From: Acidiferrobacterales bacterium
GTDB taxonomy: Bacteria > Pseudomonadota > Gammaproteobacteria > Acidiferrobacterales > Sulfurifustaceae
Direction of reading: 5' to 3'
Assembly: GCA_015492195.1 (NCBI GenBank)
Contig: WGFP01000001.1
Location: 1 to 33,707 of the forward strand
Length of the DNA: 33,707 nt
Shown: piece after piece, positions 7,390 to 15,718 of the stretch
Numbering within the stretch: position 1 is the stretch's first letter
Layout: each line of letters opens with the position of its first letter
The notes under the pieces: model-generated
Databases searched by the model: none
Told to the model about the DNA's origin: nothing
What the model saw: only the letters and a program-made list of their open reading frames with translations
Position numbers and translations under genes: made by a program

Positions 7390-9087
7390 ATGAAAAATAC
7401 GGCATTGTTTTTAATCCTGCGGCGGATGCGGCTTCCGCTGCTGGTGTTGATTACCGCCTACGCCGTGTCGATTCTCGGGCTCGTGCTCATTCCGGGCGTG
7501 GACGCGGAGGGCAGGCCGTATCAGCTGGATTTTTTTCACGCCTTCTATATCGTCACCTACACGGTCACGACCATCGGTTTCGGTGAGCTGCCCTATGCCT
7601 TCACCGATGGCCAGCGAATGTGGATCACGGCTTCCATTTATCTGGGCGTGGTGGCCTGGCTCTACGCCATCGGTGCCCTGATCACGCTTCTCCAGGATTC
7701 CGCCTTCCGTCAGGTCATTCGGGAAAACCGTTTTGCATACAGCGTGCGCCGTATCCGCGAACCCTTCTACATTGTCTGCGGTTACGGAGATACGGGCAGG
7801 CTGGTGGTGCGCGCCATGACACAGCACGGCCTGTCTTCCGTGGTTGTTGACAACAACCAGGATCGCATCAATGAGTTGTCCCTTGAGAATCTTGGCGTGT
7901 ATGTTCCCGGGCTGCGCGCCGATGCGAGCCAGCCAGGCGCCCTGATCATGTCGGGCCTGAAGCATCCGCGATGCGCGGGGGTGGTGGCGATCACCAGCGT
8001 GGACTCGATCAATCTCAAGATCGCCATCACCTGCAAGTTGCTTAATCCGGAGTTGACGGTGATCTGCCGTGCCCAAACCCACGATGCCAAGGCCAACATG
8101 GAGTCGTTCGGCACGGATGCCGTGATTAATCCTTTCGATACCTTTGCGGGCCGTCTGGCAATGGCGCTGCACTCACCCGATATGTATCTGGTCTATGAAT
8201 GGTTGACGGAAATCCCCGGTTTGCCTTTGCCGCTTGCCATCCATCCGCCGCACGGGACCTGGGTGTTGTGCGGTTACGGTCGTTTCGGCAAGGCGGTGCA
8301 CCGCTATTTGCACTATGAAGGGTTGCCGACGGTTATTATCGAGGCGGACCCGGAGGGCACCGGCGCGCCGGAGGATGCGGTGGTCGGCCGCGGCACCGAG
8401 GCCGTCACCCTGCGCGAGGCGCACATTGAAAAGGCCGTGGGAATCGTGGCGGGCACCGACGACGACGCCAACAACCTGTCCATTATCATGACGGCGCGTG
8501 ACCTCAACAAAAATCTATTTCTGGTAGCGCGCCAGAATAGAAGCGAGAACGAACCCATTTTCAAGGCCGCCGGGCTTGATCTCGTCATGCAGCGCTCGCG
8601 CGTGATCGCGAACCGGATCCTCTCCCTGATCCGGACACCGTTGTTGACGGATTTTCTGCGCCTGGCGCGCCATAAAAACAACGAGTGGGCGAAAAGGCTC
8701 ATCGAACAGCTATGGCCGGTGATCGGCAATGTCTCGCCCGACCTGTGGGCGGTCGAACTTTCCCAAGACGCCGCGCCCGCGGTTTACGAGGCGCTCGAGG
8801 CGGGGCGGGACATCCGCCTGGCGCATCTTCTTATGGACCCGCGTAACCACAATGAGCGCCTCATGGGTATGCCGTTGCTCTTGATGCGTGCGGAGGAGGA
8901 GCAGCTGTTGCCGGATGAGGACACCCCGTTACAGCCCGGTGATCGATTGCTTTTTTGTGGACGGCAAGGCATTTCGGGACGGATGCAGTGGGTGCTCAAG
9001 AACCATAATGTCTTGGCCTATCTCGAATCGGGCAAGGCCCAGCCGGAAGGATATATTTTCCGCTGGTTGGCAAAGCGCGCCGAGTGA
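7390..9087 (+). CDS. Potassium channel with two RCK/TrkA-N domains
   Basis: 565 residues. Two N-terminal membrane helices (about 15-35 and 77-100) flank a pore loop with the selectivity filter TIGFGE (61-66), a variant of TVGYGD. Two Rossmann RCK domains follow, with GYGDTG at 131-136 and GYGRFG at 295-300. A TrkA-C-like ligand domain ends the protein near 490-545. Such proteins sit in the inner membrane and gate K+ flow in response to nucleotides or ions. Two RCK domains in one chain allow a gating ring of eight domains per tetramer. It follows the four-helix protein closely and is followed by the YbhB-like gene 36 bases on. Confidence 0.93.
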   Translation: MKNTALFLILRRMRLPLLVLITAYAVSILGLVLIPGVDAEGRPYQLDFFHAFYIVTYTVTTIGFGELPYAFTDGQRMWITASIYLGVVAWLYAIGALITLLQDSAFRQVIRENRFAYSVRRIREPFYIVCGYGDTGRLVVRAMTQHGLSSVVVDNNQDRINELSLENLGVYVPGLRADASQPGALIMSGLKHPRCAGVVAITSVDSINLKIAITCKLLNPELTVICRAQTHDAKANMESFGTDAVINPFDTFAGRLAMALHSPDMYLVYEWLTEIPGLPLPLAIHPPHGTWVLCGYGRFGKAVHRYLHYEGLPTVIIEADPEGTGAPEDAVVGRGTEAVTLREAHIEKAVGIVAGTDDDANNLSIIMTARDLNKNLFLVARQNRSENEPIFKAAGLDLVMQRSRVIANRILSLIRTPLLTDFLRLARHKNNEWAKRLIEQLWPVIGNVSPDLWAVELSQDAAPAVYEALEAGRDIRLAHLLMDPRNHNERLMGMPLLLMRAEEEQLLPDEDTPLQPGDRLLFCGRQGISGRMQWVLKNHNVLAYLESGKAQPEGYIFRWLAKRAE

Positions 9088-9123
9088 GACAATATATTTA
9101 AAGCAACGTAGGAGGGCCGTGCG

Positions 9124-9594
9124 ATGTCGCTGACGCTTACATCTTCCGCATTCAACCATAACGGTGAAATTCCCGCGCGCTACACCTGTGACGGTGACGA
9201 CATTTCGCCCGCCCTGGCCTGGGCCGGCGTGCCCAAGGAGGCCAAGAGCCTGGTTTTAATCGTGGATGATCCCGACGCCCCCGATCCCGCAGCGCCCAAG
9301 ATGACCTGGGTTCATTGGGTGCTCTACAACATGCCAACGGATGCCGCCGCTTTGCCCGAGGCCGTCGCATCGCCAGATTTGCCGGCGGGCACCAAGGAAG
9401 GCATAAACGACTGGAAACGCACCGGCTACGGCGGTCCTTGTCCGCCCATCGGCCGTCATCGGTATTTTCATAAACTCTACGCCCTGGACACCGTGCTGCC
9501 CGATCTCAATCAACCGACCAAGGCGCAACTCGAGCAGGCCATGCAAGGGCATGTTCTTGCGCAAGCGGAATTGATCGGGACCTATCAGCGTTAA
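9124..9594 (+). CDS. YbhB/YbcL-family (PEBP-like) protein
   Basis: 156 residues with the phosphatidylethanolamine-binding/Raf-kinase-inhibitor-like fold. Family signatures are visible: SPALAW near 28-33, the DDPDAPDP segment near 48-55, WVHWVLYN near 62-69 and the GPCPP segment with HRY/F near 99-110. The length is normal for bacterial YbhB. A strong ribosome site (AGGAGG) precedes the ATG. No signal peptide is present, so it is cytoplasmic. The function of bacterial members is not established; ligand binding is presumed. The link with the channel gene upstream may be positional only. Confidence 0.92.
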   Translation: MSLTLTSSAFNHNGEIPARYTCDGDDISPALAWAGVPKEAKSLVLIVDDPDAPDPAAPKMTWVHWVLYNMPTDAAALPEAVASPDLPAGTKEGINDWKRTGYGGPCPPIGRHRYFHKLYALDTVLPDLNQPTKAQLEQAMQGHVLAQAELIGTYQR

Positions 9595-9957
9595 GAAGAA
9601 GAGGAAGCGGCGGATTCTTGGAAAAGCGGAAAAAGGGGACGCTACCCTTTATATTATGTCTCATCTCTTTTTTCAGCCTTGCCGGTGGATGATATTGTAG
9701 TAGTCTTCCAGCAAGTTTTTCCAGATTCTTTATAAATCGATCTGTTCAAAAACCAAGGTCAGATTACAGTGTCTGCTAATATATCCTTTACTGTTGATAA
9801 ACATAGTAAAGGTGTAGCCCCTTCTTCAATGCGTGGTCGCCCAGAAATACCAGGACGGGGAGGAACGATATTCGCGATAACCCCAATTTCTGCAAATGAG
9901 TTCCGGCCCGAGTGCAGGTGATCAGGCAGGGTTTTCAAACGGTGGACGTGACGTCGG
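9595..9957. other. Gene-free stretch with degraded sequence
   Basis: No convincing gene lies in these 363 bases between two converging genes. A GGGGACGCTACCC motif occurs near 9636-9648 with AAAGGG/CCCTTT ends; from memory this type of sequence borders REP-associated transposases, but none is present. On the minus strand one frame stays open from inside the glutamate-synthase gene's 3' end to the TGA at 9759-9761. It has plausible composition (FAEIGVIANIVPPRPG near 9850-9890) but no start codon. It could be a protein remnant. No good terminator hairpin with a T-tract is seen. Confidence 0.35.
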
Positions 9958-11481
9958 TTAATGACCGATCGTTTGTGCCTGTTCCAGCGGTTTGTTCTTG
10001 GGAACGGCCTCCGGATAGAGTTCGGTCAGGGGGACGGAGCGGCCGTTTTCAATCACGATGCGTGCGTGATAGCGGCGCAGCTTGCGCGGCTCCGGCACCC
10101 CGCAGGAGTGCGCGATCATCCCCACGGCGTGGACGATGTTGCGCGCGTAGTTTGCGACGCGAACGGCCTTGCGTTTGGGATCCAGGCCGCGCTGTAGCTT
10201 GGGATTGTGAGTGGTGACACCCGTGGGGCAGGTGTCCTTGTTGCATCGCAGGGCCTGGATGCAGCCGAGCGAGAACATGAAGCCGCGGGCGGAGTTGACG
10301 AAATCCGCGCCCACGCACAGGGCCCAGGCGACCTCCGTGGGCGTGATCAATTTGCCGGAGGCGATGACCCTGACCCGTTCATGCAGGCCGTATTCCGTCA
10401 GTTTGTTGATCACCAGCGGCAGGCTCTCGCGCAGCGGCAGGCCCACGTTGTCCATCAGGCTCATGGGCGCGGCGCCGCTGCCGCCGTCGGCGCTGTCTAC
10501 GGTAATAAAGTCGGGGGCGCTCTCGACGCCGCGTTTGGTTATTTCGCTAAATAAATTATCAAGCCAGCCGTAGGCGCCGATGACCGTTTTAAAGCCGGTG
10601 GGTTTGCCGGTGACGGTGCGGATCCGTTCGATCATGTCCAGGAGATCGCCGTTGGTGTTGATCTCGGGATGACGGTTGGGACTAATGGAATCCTGGTAGG
10701 CCGGGATGCCCCGTATCGCGGCGATTTCCGGCGTCACTTTTGCGCCGGGAAGAATGCCGCCCTTGCCGGGTTTGGCGCCCTGGCTTAACTTCAATTCGAA
10801 CATGCGCACCCGTTCATGGGCCGCCACCTCACGTAATTTCTCATCGTCGAGCACGCCGTAGTGATTACGCACGCCGTATTTGGCCGTGCCGATCTGGAAC
10901 ACAAGGTTGGCGCCGCCCTCCAAGTGATACGGCGACAACCCGCCTTCGCCGGTGTTCAGCCAGCAGCCCGCCATGCGCGCGCCGTTTGAAAGCGCGAGCA
11001 CGGCGGGTTTGGAGATCGCCCCGTAACTCATCGCCGAGATGTTAAACAGGGAATCCGTCGTGTAAGGGTTCTTGCAGTGGGGGCCGATGGTAATCGGGTG
11101 GGGCGGGGCGGCGTCGACTTCGAGCGTGGGAAAGGGGCAGTTGACAAAAAGAACGGTCCCGGTCGGGCGGAGATCGCGCGTTGACCCGAACGCGACCGTG
11201 TTATCGATATTCTTCGCAGCGCGATAGACCCAACTGCGCTCGGCGCGGTTAAAGGGCAGCTCCTCGCGGTCCATGGCAAAAAAGTATTGCCGGAAGAACT
11301 CGCCCAGCCGCTCGAACAAGCCTCGAAAGCGTCCGATGATCGGAAAGTTTCGGCGGATGGCGTGTTCGGTCTGGTTGACGTCGAGGATATATAAAATGAC
11401 GAGGCCCAGCGCCACGGTTCCGACGACGAAGACGAAGGTGTAGACCAGAATCTGCAGAATCGTTAACAGCGCGCCGTCCAT
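9958..11481 (-). CDS. Membrane-anchored FMN-binding glutamate synthase-like protein
   Basis: The central GOGAT/FMN barrel is clear: SAMSYGAIS, GEGGLSPYH, KPGKGGILPG, the TVDSADGGSG segment and a 3Fe-4S-type motif CIQALRCNKDTCPTG. It lacks the glutamine amidotransferase domain and the C-terminal beta-helix domain of full GltB, giving 507 residues. One N-terminal membrane helix (about residues 5-31) anchors it to the inner membrane. I start at the ATG at 11481, because the ATG two codons upstream (11487) touches the GGGAGG ribosome site with no spacing. This family is widespread but its reaction is not firmly assigned. It might transfer ammonia or oxidise another substrate. Confidence 0.9.
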   Translation of the reverse strand: MDGALLTILQILVYTFVFVVGTVALGLVILYILDVNQTEHAIRRNFPIIGRFRGLFERLGEFFRQYFFAMDREELPFNRAERSWVYRAAKNIDNTVAFGSTRDLRPTGTVLFVNCPFPTLEVDAAPPHPITIGPHCKNPYTTDSLFNISAMSYGAISKPAVLALSNGARMAGCWLNTGEGGLSPYHLEGGANLVFQIGTAKYGVRNHYGVLDDEKLREVAAHERVRMFELKLSQGAKPGKGGILPGAKVTPEIAAIRGIPAYQDSISPNRHPEINTNGDLLDMIERIRTVTGKPTGFKTVIGAYGWLDNLFSEITKRGVESAPDFITVDSADGGSGAAPMSLMDNVGLPLRESLPLVINKLTEYGLHERVRVIASGKLITPTEVAWALCVGADFVNSARGFMFSLGCIQALRCNKDTCPTGVTTHNPKLQRGLDPKRKAVRVANYARNIVHAVGMIAHSCGVPEPRKLRRYHARIVIENGRSVPLTELYPEAVPKNKPLEQAQTIGH

Positions 11482-11596
11482 ATCCATCCTCCCGGTAAAT
11501 TGTATAGCTTGCCCGTGACGCGGCGCAAAGAAGTTTCTGGGAAATTACAACGCGCGGCCAAAGACCGGTATCACGTTATGTAAGACCGCGAGGCCG

Positions 11597-12280
11597 TTAC
11601 TTGGTTTCAAAATGTATCATGGAGAAATCCCCGGCTTGCGTGTGTTCCGCGCCGGTGTCCACGGCGCCGTCCCGCACCAGCCATTCGGTCTCCATGCCGG
11701 CTTCGCGCGCGGCATCGAGCTCTGCTTTTATGTCCGAAAGGTACAGAATCTCGCCGGGGTTGAGGCCGATTGCTTTCGCAATCGCCCGATAAGCAGCCGG
11801 GTCTTTCTTGGCGCCGGTGGCGGTGTCGAAGTATCCGGAAAACAGGGGCGTCAGGTCGCCGTGCCCGGTGTGGCCGAAAAGGAGTTTCTGGGCCTGCACC
11901 GAACCCGAAGAAAAAACATAGAGGCGAATGCCTCGCGCTTTCCATTCCTTGAGACGGCGCACGGCGTCGTCGTAGATGTGCCCCTTGAAGTGCCCCTGTT
12001 TGTAGCCGGCCTCCCAGATCATTCCCTGAAGCGCCTTCAGCGGTGTGATTTTTTTGTCTTCGTCGATCCAGCGAATCAGTTGTTTGATAAGTTCGCCCTC
12101 ATTCAGGTTCTTATTGGCCGCTTTTTTCGCTTCGTCTAAAAGTTTCCTGACAGCGGGATCGGTTTTATGTTCGGCAATAAAATTCGCCATGCGCTCCCGG
12201 GAGTAGGGGAAGAGCACGTCCTTTACAAAGGACAGCGAAGAAGTGGTGCCCTCTATATCCGTGACAATGGCACGTATCAT
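11597..12280 (-). CDS. mtnC: Enolase-phosphatase E1 (methionine salvage)
   Basis: 227-residue HAD-family enzyme. MtnC enolises 2,3-diketo-5-methylthiopentyl-1-phosphate and removes the phosphate in the methionine salvage pathway. The first HAD motif DIEGTT (residues 8-13) has Asp8 and the Glu10 typical of MtnC; VFSSGS near 117-122 is motif II; the KKDPAAY segment and YLSDIKAELDAA near 187-198 carry the remaining motifs. The length matches the family. Other salvage genes (mtnA, mtnB, mtnD) are absent around it, so it works with enzymes encoded elsewhere. It lies 23 bases downstream of the 90-residue gene and probably shares its transcript. Confidence 0.95.
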   Translation of the reverse strand: MIRAIVTDIEGTTSSLSFVKDVLFPYSRERMANFIAEHKTDPAVRKLLDEAKKAANKNLNEGELIKQLIRWIDEDKKITPLKALQGMIWEAGYKQGHFKGHIYDDAVRRLKEWKARGIRLYVFSSGSVQAQKLLFGHTGHGDLTPLFSGYFDTATGAKKDPAAYRAIAKAIGLNPGEILYLSDIKAELDAAREAGMETEWLVRDGAVDTGAEHTQAGDFSMIHFETK

Positions 12281-12303
12281 CCTTCATACACTTTACTACA
12301 GCG

Positions 12304-12576
12304 TCACGCGGACAGGCCACCGGATATCCCGGAGACGGCTTTAAACCTGAATTTGTAGCGGCAAGGAAGGTCCACAATCCCCTGCCGTCTGCGCAAATAC
12401 CGAAGATACAGCTTCGCGCTTCTGAAGCCCTCCCGAAAAGACAGCCTGAAATATTCCGCTTTATTGAGTTGGCCGCCTTTTAAGGCGTGTTCGAATCCGG
12501 CGGAAAAACGGTCCGCCATTAAATGCGGGGGGATTTGCACCCCCACTTCCCGGGGTGTCGGATAGTGGTATTCCAT
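12304..12576 (-). CDS. Small conserved-looking protein of unknown function
   Basis: 90 residues, basic and soluble, with no signal peptide or membrane helix. The N-terminal part (YHYPTPREVGVQIPPHLMAD, 3-22) is followed by a helix-prone region rich in Arg, Phe and Tyr (GFRSAKLYLRYLRRRQG, 50-66). A GAGGTG ribosome site precedes the ATG at a good distance. The reading frame shows clear protein-like composition and no better frame competes. It is transcribed with mtnC (23-base gap), divergently from mlaA. I do not recognise a domain; the basic patch could bind nucleic acid or phospholipid, but that is a guess. Confidence 0.75.
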   Translation of the reverse strand: MEYHYPTPREVGVQIPPHLMADRFSAGFEHALKGGQLNKAEYFRLSFREGFRSAKLYLRYLRRRQGIVDLPCRYKFRFKAVSGISGGLSA

Positions 12577-12753
12577 GGCGCCACCTCGCTTCGCTGACCT
12601 CTATACCTAATAACTATAGTATTGGATGACACGCTTTCACTGTTTTTTGGCCCGTTTGTTGGAAAACGGGCTTTACAGGAATCGGGTTTATCCATTAGCC
12701 TTGATGCTTCGCTTTTATGATCGCTGCCGGCCGCTTAAAATAAGAAAGAATAT
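12577..12753. promoter_or_regulatory. Divergent intergenic region (small gene / mlaA)
   Basis: The 177 bases between the two divergent starts must hold promoters for both sides. An 8-bp hairpin, GCCCGTTT (12650-12657) with AAACGGGC (12664-12671), lies in the middle, and an ACTATAGT palindrome lies near 12613-12620. No -35/-10 pair is good enough to assign. Confidence 0.4.
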
Positions 12754-13620
12754 ATGGATATCTCCCATCCTCGTCGTTTACCCCTATTGATTATTTTGCT
12801 GTGGACGTTGATGCTCGGCGCCTGCGGCACCACGCGTTCCATGCTGGACGCCGAGGGAAATCCGCAAACAGCGGGGGGCGCACTCGGCGCGGAAGAAAAC
12901 GGCGAGAACGATCCCTTCGAGGGATTCAACCGGGCGATGTTCAAGTTCAATCAGAAGGTGGACAAGTACGCGCTCAAGCCGGTTGCGAAGGGCTATCGTG
13001 CCGTTTTGCCCTCGCCGGTCAGAAAAGGCGTATCCAATTTTTTCAGCAACCTGCGGGAACCGATCGTGATCCTCAATGCTTTGCTTCAAGGCAAGTTTAT
13101 CCAGGCGGTATCGGACTTGAGCCGGTTTATCTGGAACACCACCGCGGGTCTCTACGGGTTGATTGACGTGGCCTCTCACATGGGGATGGAAAAACACCAC
13201 GAGGATTTCGGTCAGACGCTGGGAAAGTGGGGCGTCGGGGAGGGGCCTTACTTGGTCCTGCCGTTTTTGGGTCCGAGCAACGTCCGCGACAGCGCCGGCC
13301 TGGTCGTGGATTACGAGACCTATCCGCCTACCCATATGGAAGAACAAAGCACGCGCGACAAGCTTTTGTTGACGGAGACGGTCAATAAACGTTCGCAACT
13401 GCTTGAAGCCGGCGACATCCTGGAACAGGCCGCCGGCCAAGACCCTTACATTTTTGTGCGCGAGGCCTATCGTCAACGGCGCCGGAACCTGATTTACGAC
13501 GGCAATCCTCCCGCGCCGGAGCCGCCCGATTTCCTGTTTGAAGACGACGCCAAGCCCGCGTCTGATAACACTGCGCTCGCTGACGAGCGTTCACCGCCCA
13601 CTGACGCGCCGGTGCAATAA
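12754..13620 (+). CDS. mlaA: MlaA (VacJ) outer-membrane lipoprotein
   Basis: 288 residues. A signal peptide ends in the lipobox LGAC with Cys24 as lipidation site. The MlaA core follows: DPFEGFNRAMFKFN (53-66), the NFFSNLREP segment (95-103), LGKWGVGEGPYLVLPFLGPS (157-176) and RDSAG/VVDYETYP near 179-193. MlaA forms a ring in the inner leaflet of the outer membrane and takes misplaced phospholipids, passing them to MlaC for return to the inner membrane. The Pro-rich acidic tail (255-288) is variable in the family. The other mla genes are not in this window. The next gene follows after 8 bases and is probably co-transcribed. Confidence 0.95.
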   Translation: MDISHPRRLPLLIILLWTLMLGACGTTRSMLDAEGNPQTAGGALGAEENGENDPFEGFNRAMFKFNQKVDKYALKPVAKGYRAVLPSPVRKGVSNFFSNLREPIVILNALLQGKFIQAVSDLSRFIWNTTAGLYGLIDVASHMGMEKHHEDFGQTLGKWGVGEGPYLVLPFLGPSNVRDSAGLVVDYETYPPTHMEEQSTRDKLLLTETVNKRSQLLEAGDILEQAAGQDPYIFVREAYRQRRRNLIYDGNPPAPEPPDFLFEDDAKPASDNTALADERSPPTDAPVQ

Positions 13621-13628
13621 TAAAAAGC

Positions 13629-14216
13629 ATGCAACGTCTGTCGATCCTGTTGTTTGCCAGTGGATGGTTGGTGGTTGCATATTTGGTTTCAAGCGTCCAG
13701 GCGCAAGAGCAGGCGCCGGGACCGATCCAGGGCAACAAGGAGGGAATAAGCTATCGCCTTTCCGTACCTACCGTGGAGCAGATCGCCGCGTTTTACGAAG
13801 GCCGCGGATTTCCCCGCCGGGCGATTCAGGCGTTGACCAAGGCCTGTTTTATTACGGTCTTTCTGGCCAACCGTCGGCAAGACGTCGTCTGGCTGGAGCT
13901 GAATCGCTGGCGGTTTGTTGACGCGCAGGGCAAGGAGGTGCCGCGCTTGCCGCGTCCCCATTGGAATGCCCTGTGGCAAAAATTGGACGTGCCGCCGGCC
14001 CACCGTGCCACCTTCGGCTGGACCCAGTTGCCCGAGCGCCGTGATCTGCGCCCGCAAGAACCGGTCGGCGGCAACGTGACAGTGGTTCCGCCACGAGGTA
14101 CGTTCACGCTTGAGGCCCGGTTCTACACCGGCGCGCGCAAGGAGGGCAAAGACATCGTGCTGCGTTTTGCCGGCCTCGCCTGTCCGGGGCGCGCGGCGAA
14201 GGAGGTGAATCCGTGA
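13629..14216 (+). CDS. Exported protein of unknown function
   Basis: 195 residues beginning with a signal peptide (hydrophobic residues 5-22, likely cleavage after VQA at 23-25). The mature part contains AFYEGRGFP near 53-61, a single Cys near 73 (KACFITVFL) and a beta-rich C-terminal half with PPRGTFTLEARF near 156-167. I do not recognise a named family. It lies 8 bases after mlaA and overlaps the start of the thioredoxin-like gene by four bases (GTGA), so the three form one unit. A periplasmic role is implied by the signal peptide and by both neighbours being exported. Confidence 0.85.
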   Translation: MQRLSILLFASGWLVVAYLVSSVQAQEQAPGPIQGNKEGISYRLSVPTVEQIAAFYEGRGFPRRAIQALTKACFITVFLANRRQDVVWLELNRWRFVDAQGKEVPRLPRPHWNALWQKLDVPPAHRATFGWTQLPERRDLRPQEPVGGNVTVVPPRGTFTLEARFYTGARKEGKDIVLRFAGLACPGRAAKEVNP

Positions 14217-14758
14217 GACGGGTCGTGCTGCTTTTCTGGCTGTGGTGGGCGCCGTTCGGATTGAGCGCCGGCGAGTTGCCGGTGGGTTTGATCCCGCTCG
14301 ACGGCCGGCCGGCGCCGCCGCTGCGTTTGGCCGATATGAGCGGGAAGGTGACCGATCTGAAGGGCCTGCGGGGGCGGTGGGTGATGGTGCACTTCTGGGC
14401 CAGCTGGTGCCGGCCCTGCCGCAAGGAGATGCCGAGCATTCAGCGGATGGCGGAACAGCTGGTGCCGCAGCACTTGCAGCTGGTGATGGTCAATACCGCC
14501 GAAACCGACGAGACCGTGTTTTCCTTTCTTGCCGTGGTCACGCCGGACCTCGATACCCTGATGGATCGCGACGGCCAAGTGACCGACCGCTGGCAGCCGC
14601 GGGGCCTGCCCTCGAGTTTTTTTGTCGACCCCCAAGGCCGGCTGCGCTATCTGGCCCTCGGCGGGCGGAAGTGGGACACACCGCCGTATATGTCGTTTTT
14701 ACGCGCATTGCCCGGTTCTTTGCCGCCTCCGGGAGGGCCGAAGAACGGCCCGAAATAG
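14213..14758 (+). CDS. TlpA-like periplasmic thioredoxin-fold protein
   Basis: 181 residues starting with GTG at 14213. A short N-terminal signal sequence (residues 4-19) ends at SAG. The thioredoxin fold is seen from about 33 to 165, with the redox motif WCRPC (Cys66 and Cys69) in the FWASW context and the cis-Pro region GLPSSFFVDPQGR near 134-146. TlpA/ResA relatives reduce or oxidise specific periplasmic disulfides, often in cytochrome maturation. No cytochrome gene is nearby. The target may be the single-Cys exported protein encoded just upstream, but that is inference. Confidence 0.9.
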   Translation: MRRVVLLFWLWWAPFGLSAGELPVGLIPLDGRPAPPLRLADMSGKVTDLKGLRGRWVMVHFWASWCRPCRKEMPSIQRMAEQLVPQHLQLVMVNTAETDETVFSFLAVVTPDLDTLMDRDGQVTDRWQPRGLPSSFFVDPQGRLRYLALGGRKWDTPPYMSFLRALPGSLPPPGGPKNGPK

Positions 14759-14879
14759 GTCGCCGCCCTTCTTTCTCGCTTAAATAAAGGTTAAAATCCC
14801 GCGCTTTATGTAAAGCCGCCCGGATTCCCGCCGGCGGGGCATGCCGAAAGGCGTAAATACCGAAGAGGAACGAATATTA

Positions 14880-15125
14880 ATGGTGACCATACGTTTGGCC
14901 CGCAGCGGCGCCAAAAAACGGCCTTATTACCGGATCGTCGTTGCCGACCGGCGACGCGCGCCCAACGGGCGCTGTATCGAGCGCATCGGTTTTTTCAATC
15001 CGCTCGCCACGGATCAGGAAGAAAAGTTACGCGTGGACATGGCGCGGGTGCAGTACTGGCTGGGCCAGGGGGCCAAACCGAGTGAACGCGTGGCGCGCCT
15101 GATGAAGCAGGTCGCGGCCGCCTAA
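14880..15125 (+). CDS. rpsP: 30S ribosomal protein S16
   Basis: 81 residues, the normal bacterial S16 length. The start MVTIRLAR, the segment KKRPYYRIVVADRRR (13-27) and IERIGFFNP (33-41) are diagnostic. An in-frame ATG at 14841 would add 13 residues foreign to S16. The ATG at 14880 with GAGGA about 11 bases upstream is the right start. S16 helps assemble the 5' domain of 16S rRNA. It opens the classical rpsP-rimM-trmD-rplS operon. Confidence 0.97.
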   Translation: MVTIRLARSGAKKRPYYRIVVADRRRAPNGRCIERIGFFNPLATDQEEKLRVDMARVQYWLGQGAKPSERVARLMKQVAAA

Positions 15126-15135
15126 CCACGGGGGC

Positions 15136-15681
15136 ATGACCGGTTCCCGGCAGGGGCATTCCCGTCCGGCGGTCCCTGAGGACCTGGTGATTGTCGGCCA
15201 CGTGGCCGGTCTTTTTGGGGTACGCGGCTGGGTCAAGGTTTATTCCCATACCCGCCCGCGGGAGGCGATTTTGGGATACACCCCGTGGCTGATAAAACAG
15301 CAGGATCGCTGGCAGGAACGGGCGCTCCTTGAAGGGCGCCCCCAGGGCAAAGGCCTCGTCGCCCATCTTGCAGATTGTACCGACCGGGATCAGGCGAACG
15401 ACTTGATCGGCGCCGACATCGCCGTCCGGATGGAACAGCTCCCGGTCCTGAAGGAAGGCGAGTACTACTGGGCGCAGCTGGAGGGCCTGAAGGTGGTGAA
15501 TAGCGCCGGTCAGGAACTGGGCACGGTCAGCCACCTGTTTGAAACCGGCGGCGCCAATGATGTCATGGTGGTGCGGGGTCGGCGTGAGCGGTTGGTCCCG
15601 TTTATACCGGGCGTCATTTTGAACGTGGACCTGGAAGCGGGCGTGATCCGCGTGGACTGGGAGCCGGAAGACGGCGCGTAA
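15136..15681 (+). CDS. rimM: Ribosome maturation factor RimM
   Basis: 181 residues. The N-terminal RimM domain carries VGHVAGLFGVRGWVKVYS (20-37). The C-terminal PRC-barrel begins near EYYWAQLEGLKVV (112-124) and includes GTVSHLFETGGANDVMVV. RimM binds S19 and assists maturation of the 30S head. It lies 10 bases after rpsP and 37 bases before trmD, in the standard operon order. The N-terminus is slightly longer than E. coli RimM. Confidence 0.96.
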   Translation: MTGSRQGHSRPAVPEDLVIVGHVAGLFGVRGWVKVYSHTRPREAILGYTPWLIKQQDRWQERALLEGRPQGKGLVAHLADCTDRDQANDLIGADIAVRMEQLPVLKEGEYYWAQLEGLKVVNSAGQELGTVSHLFETGGANDVMVVRGRRERLVPFIPGVILNVDLEAGVIRVDWEPEDGA

Positions 15682-15718
15682 GGACGCGGTGCCGCCCGCA
15701 AAACGATAGGGAAGACGC

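Noticed and set aside
12650..12671. 8-bp hairpin as a terminator
   Set aside because: No T-tract follows the stem on either strand, and it lies between divergent starts where no terminator is expected.
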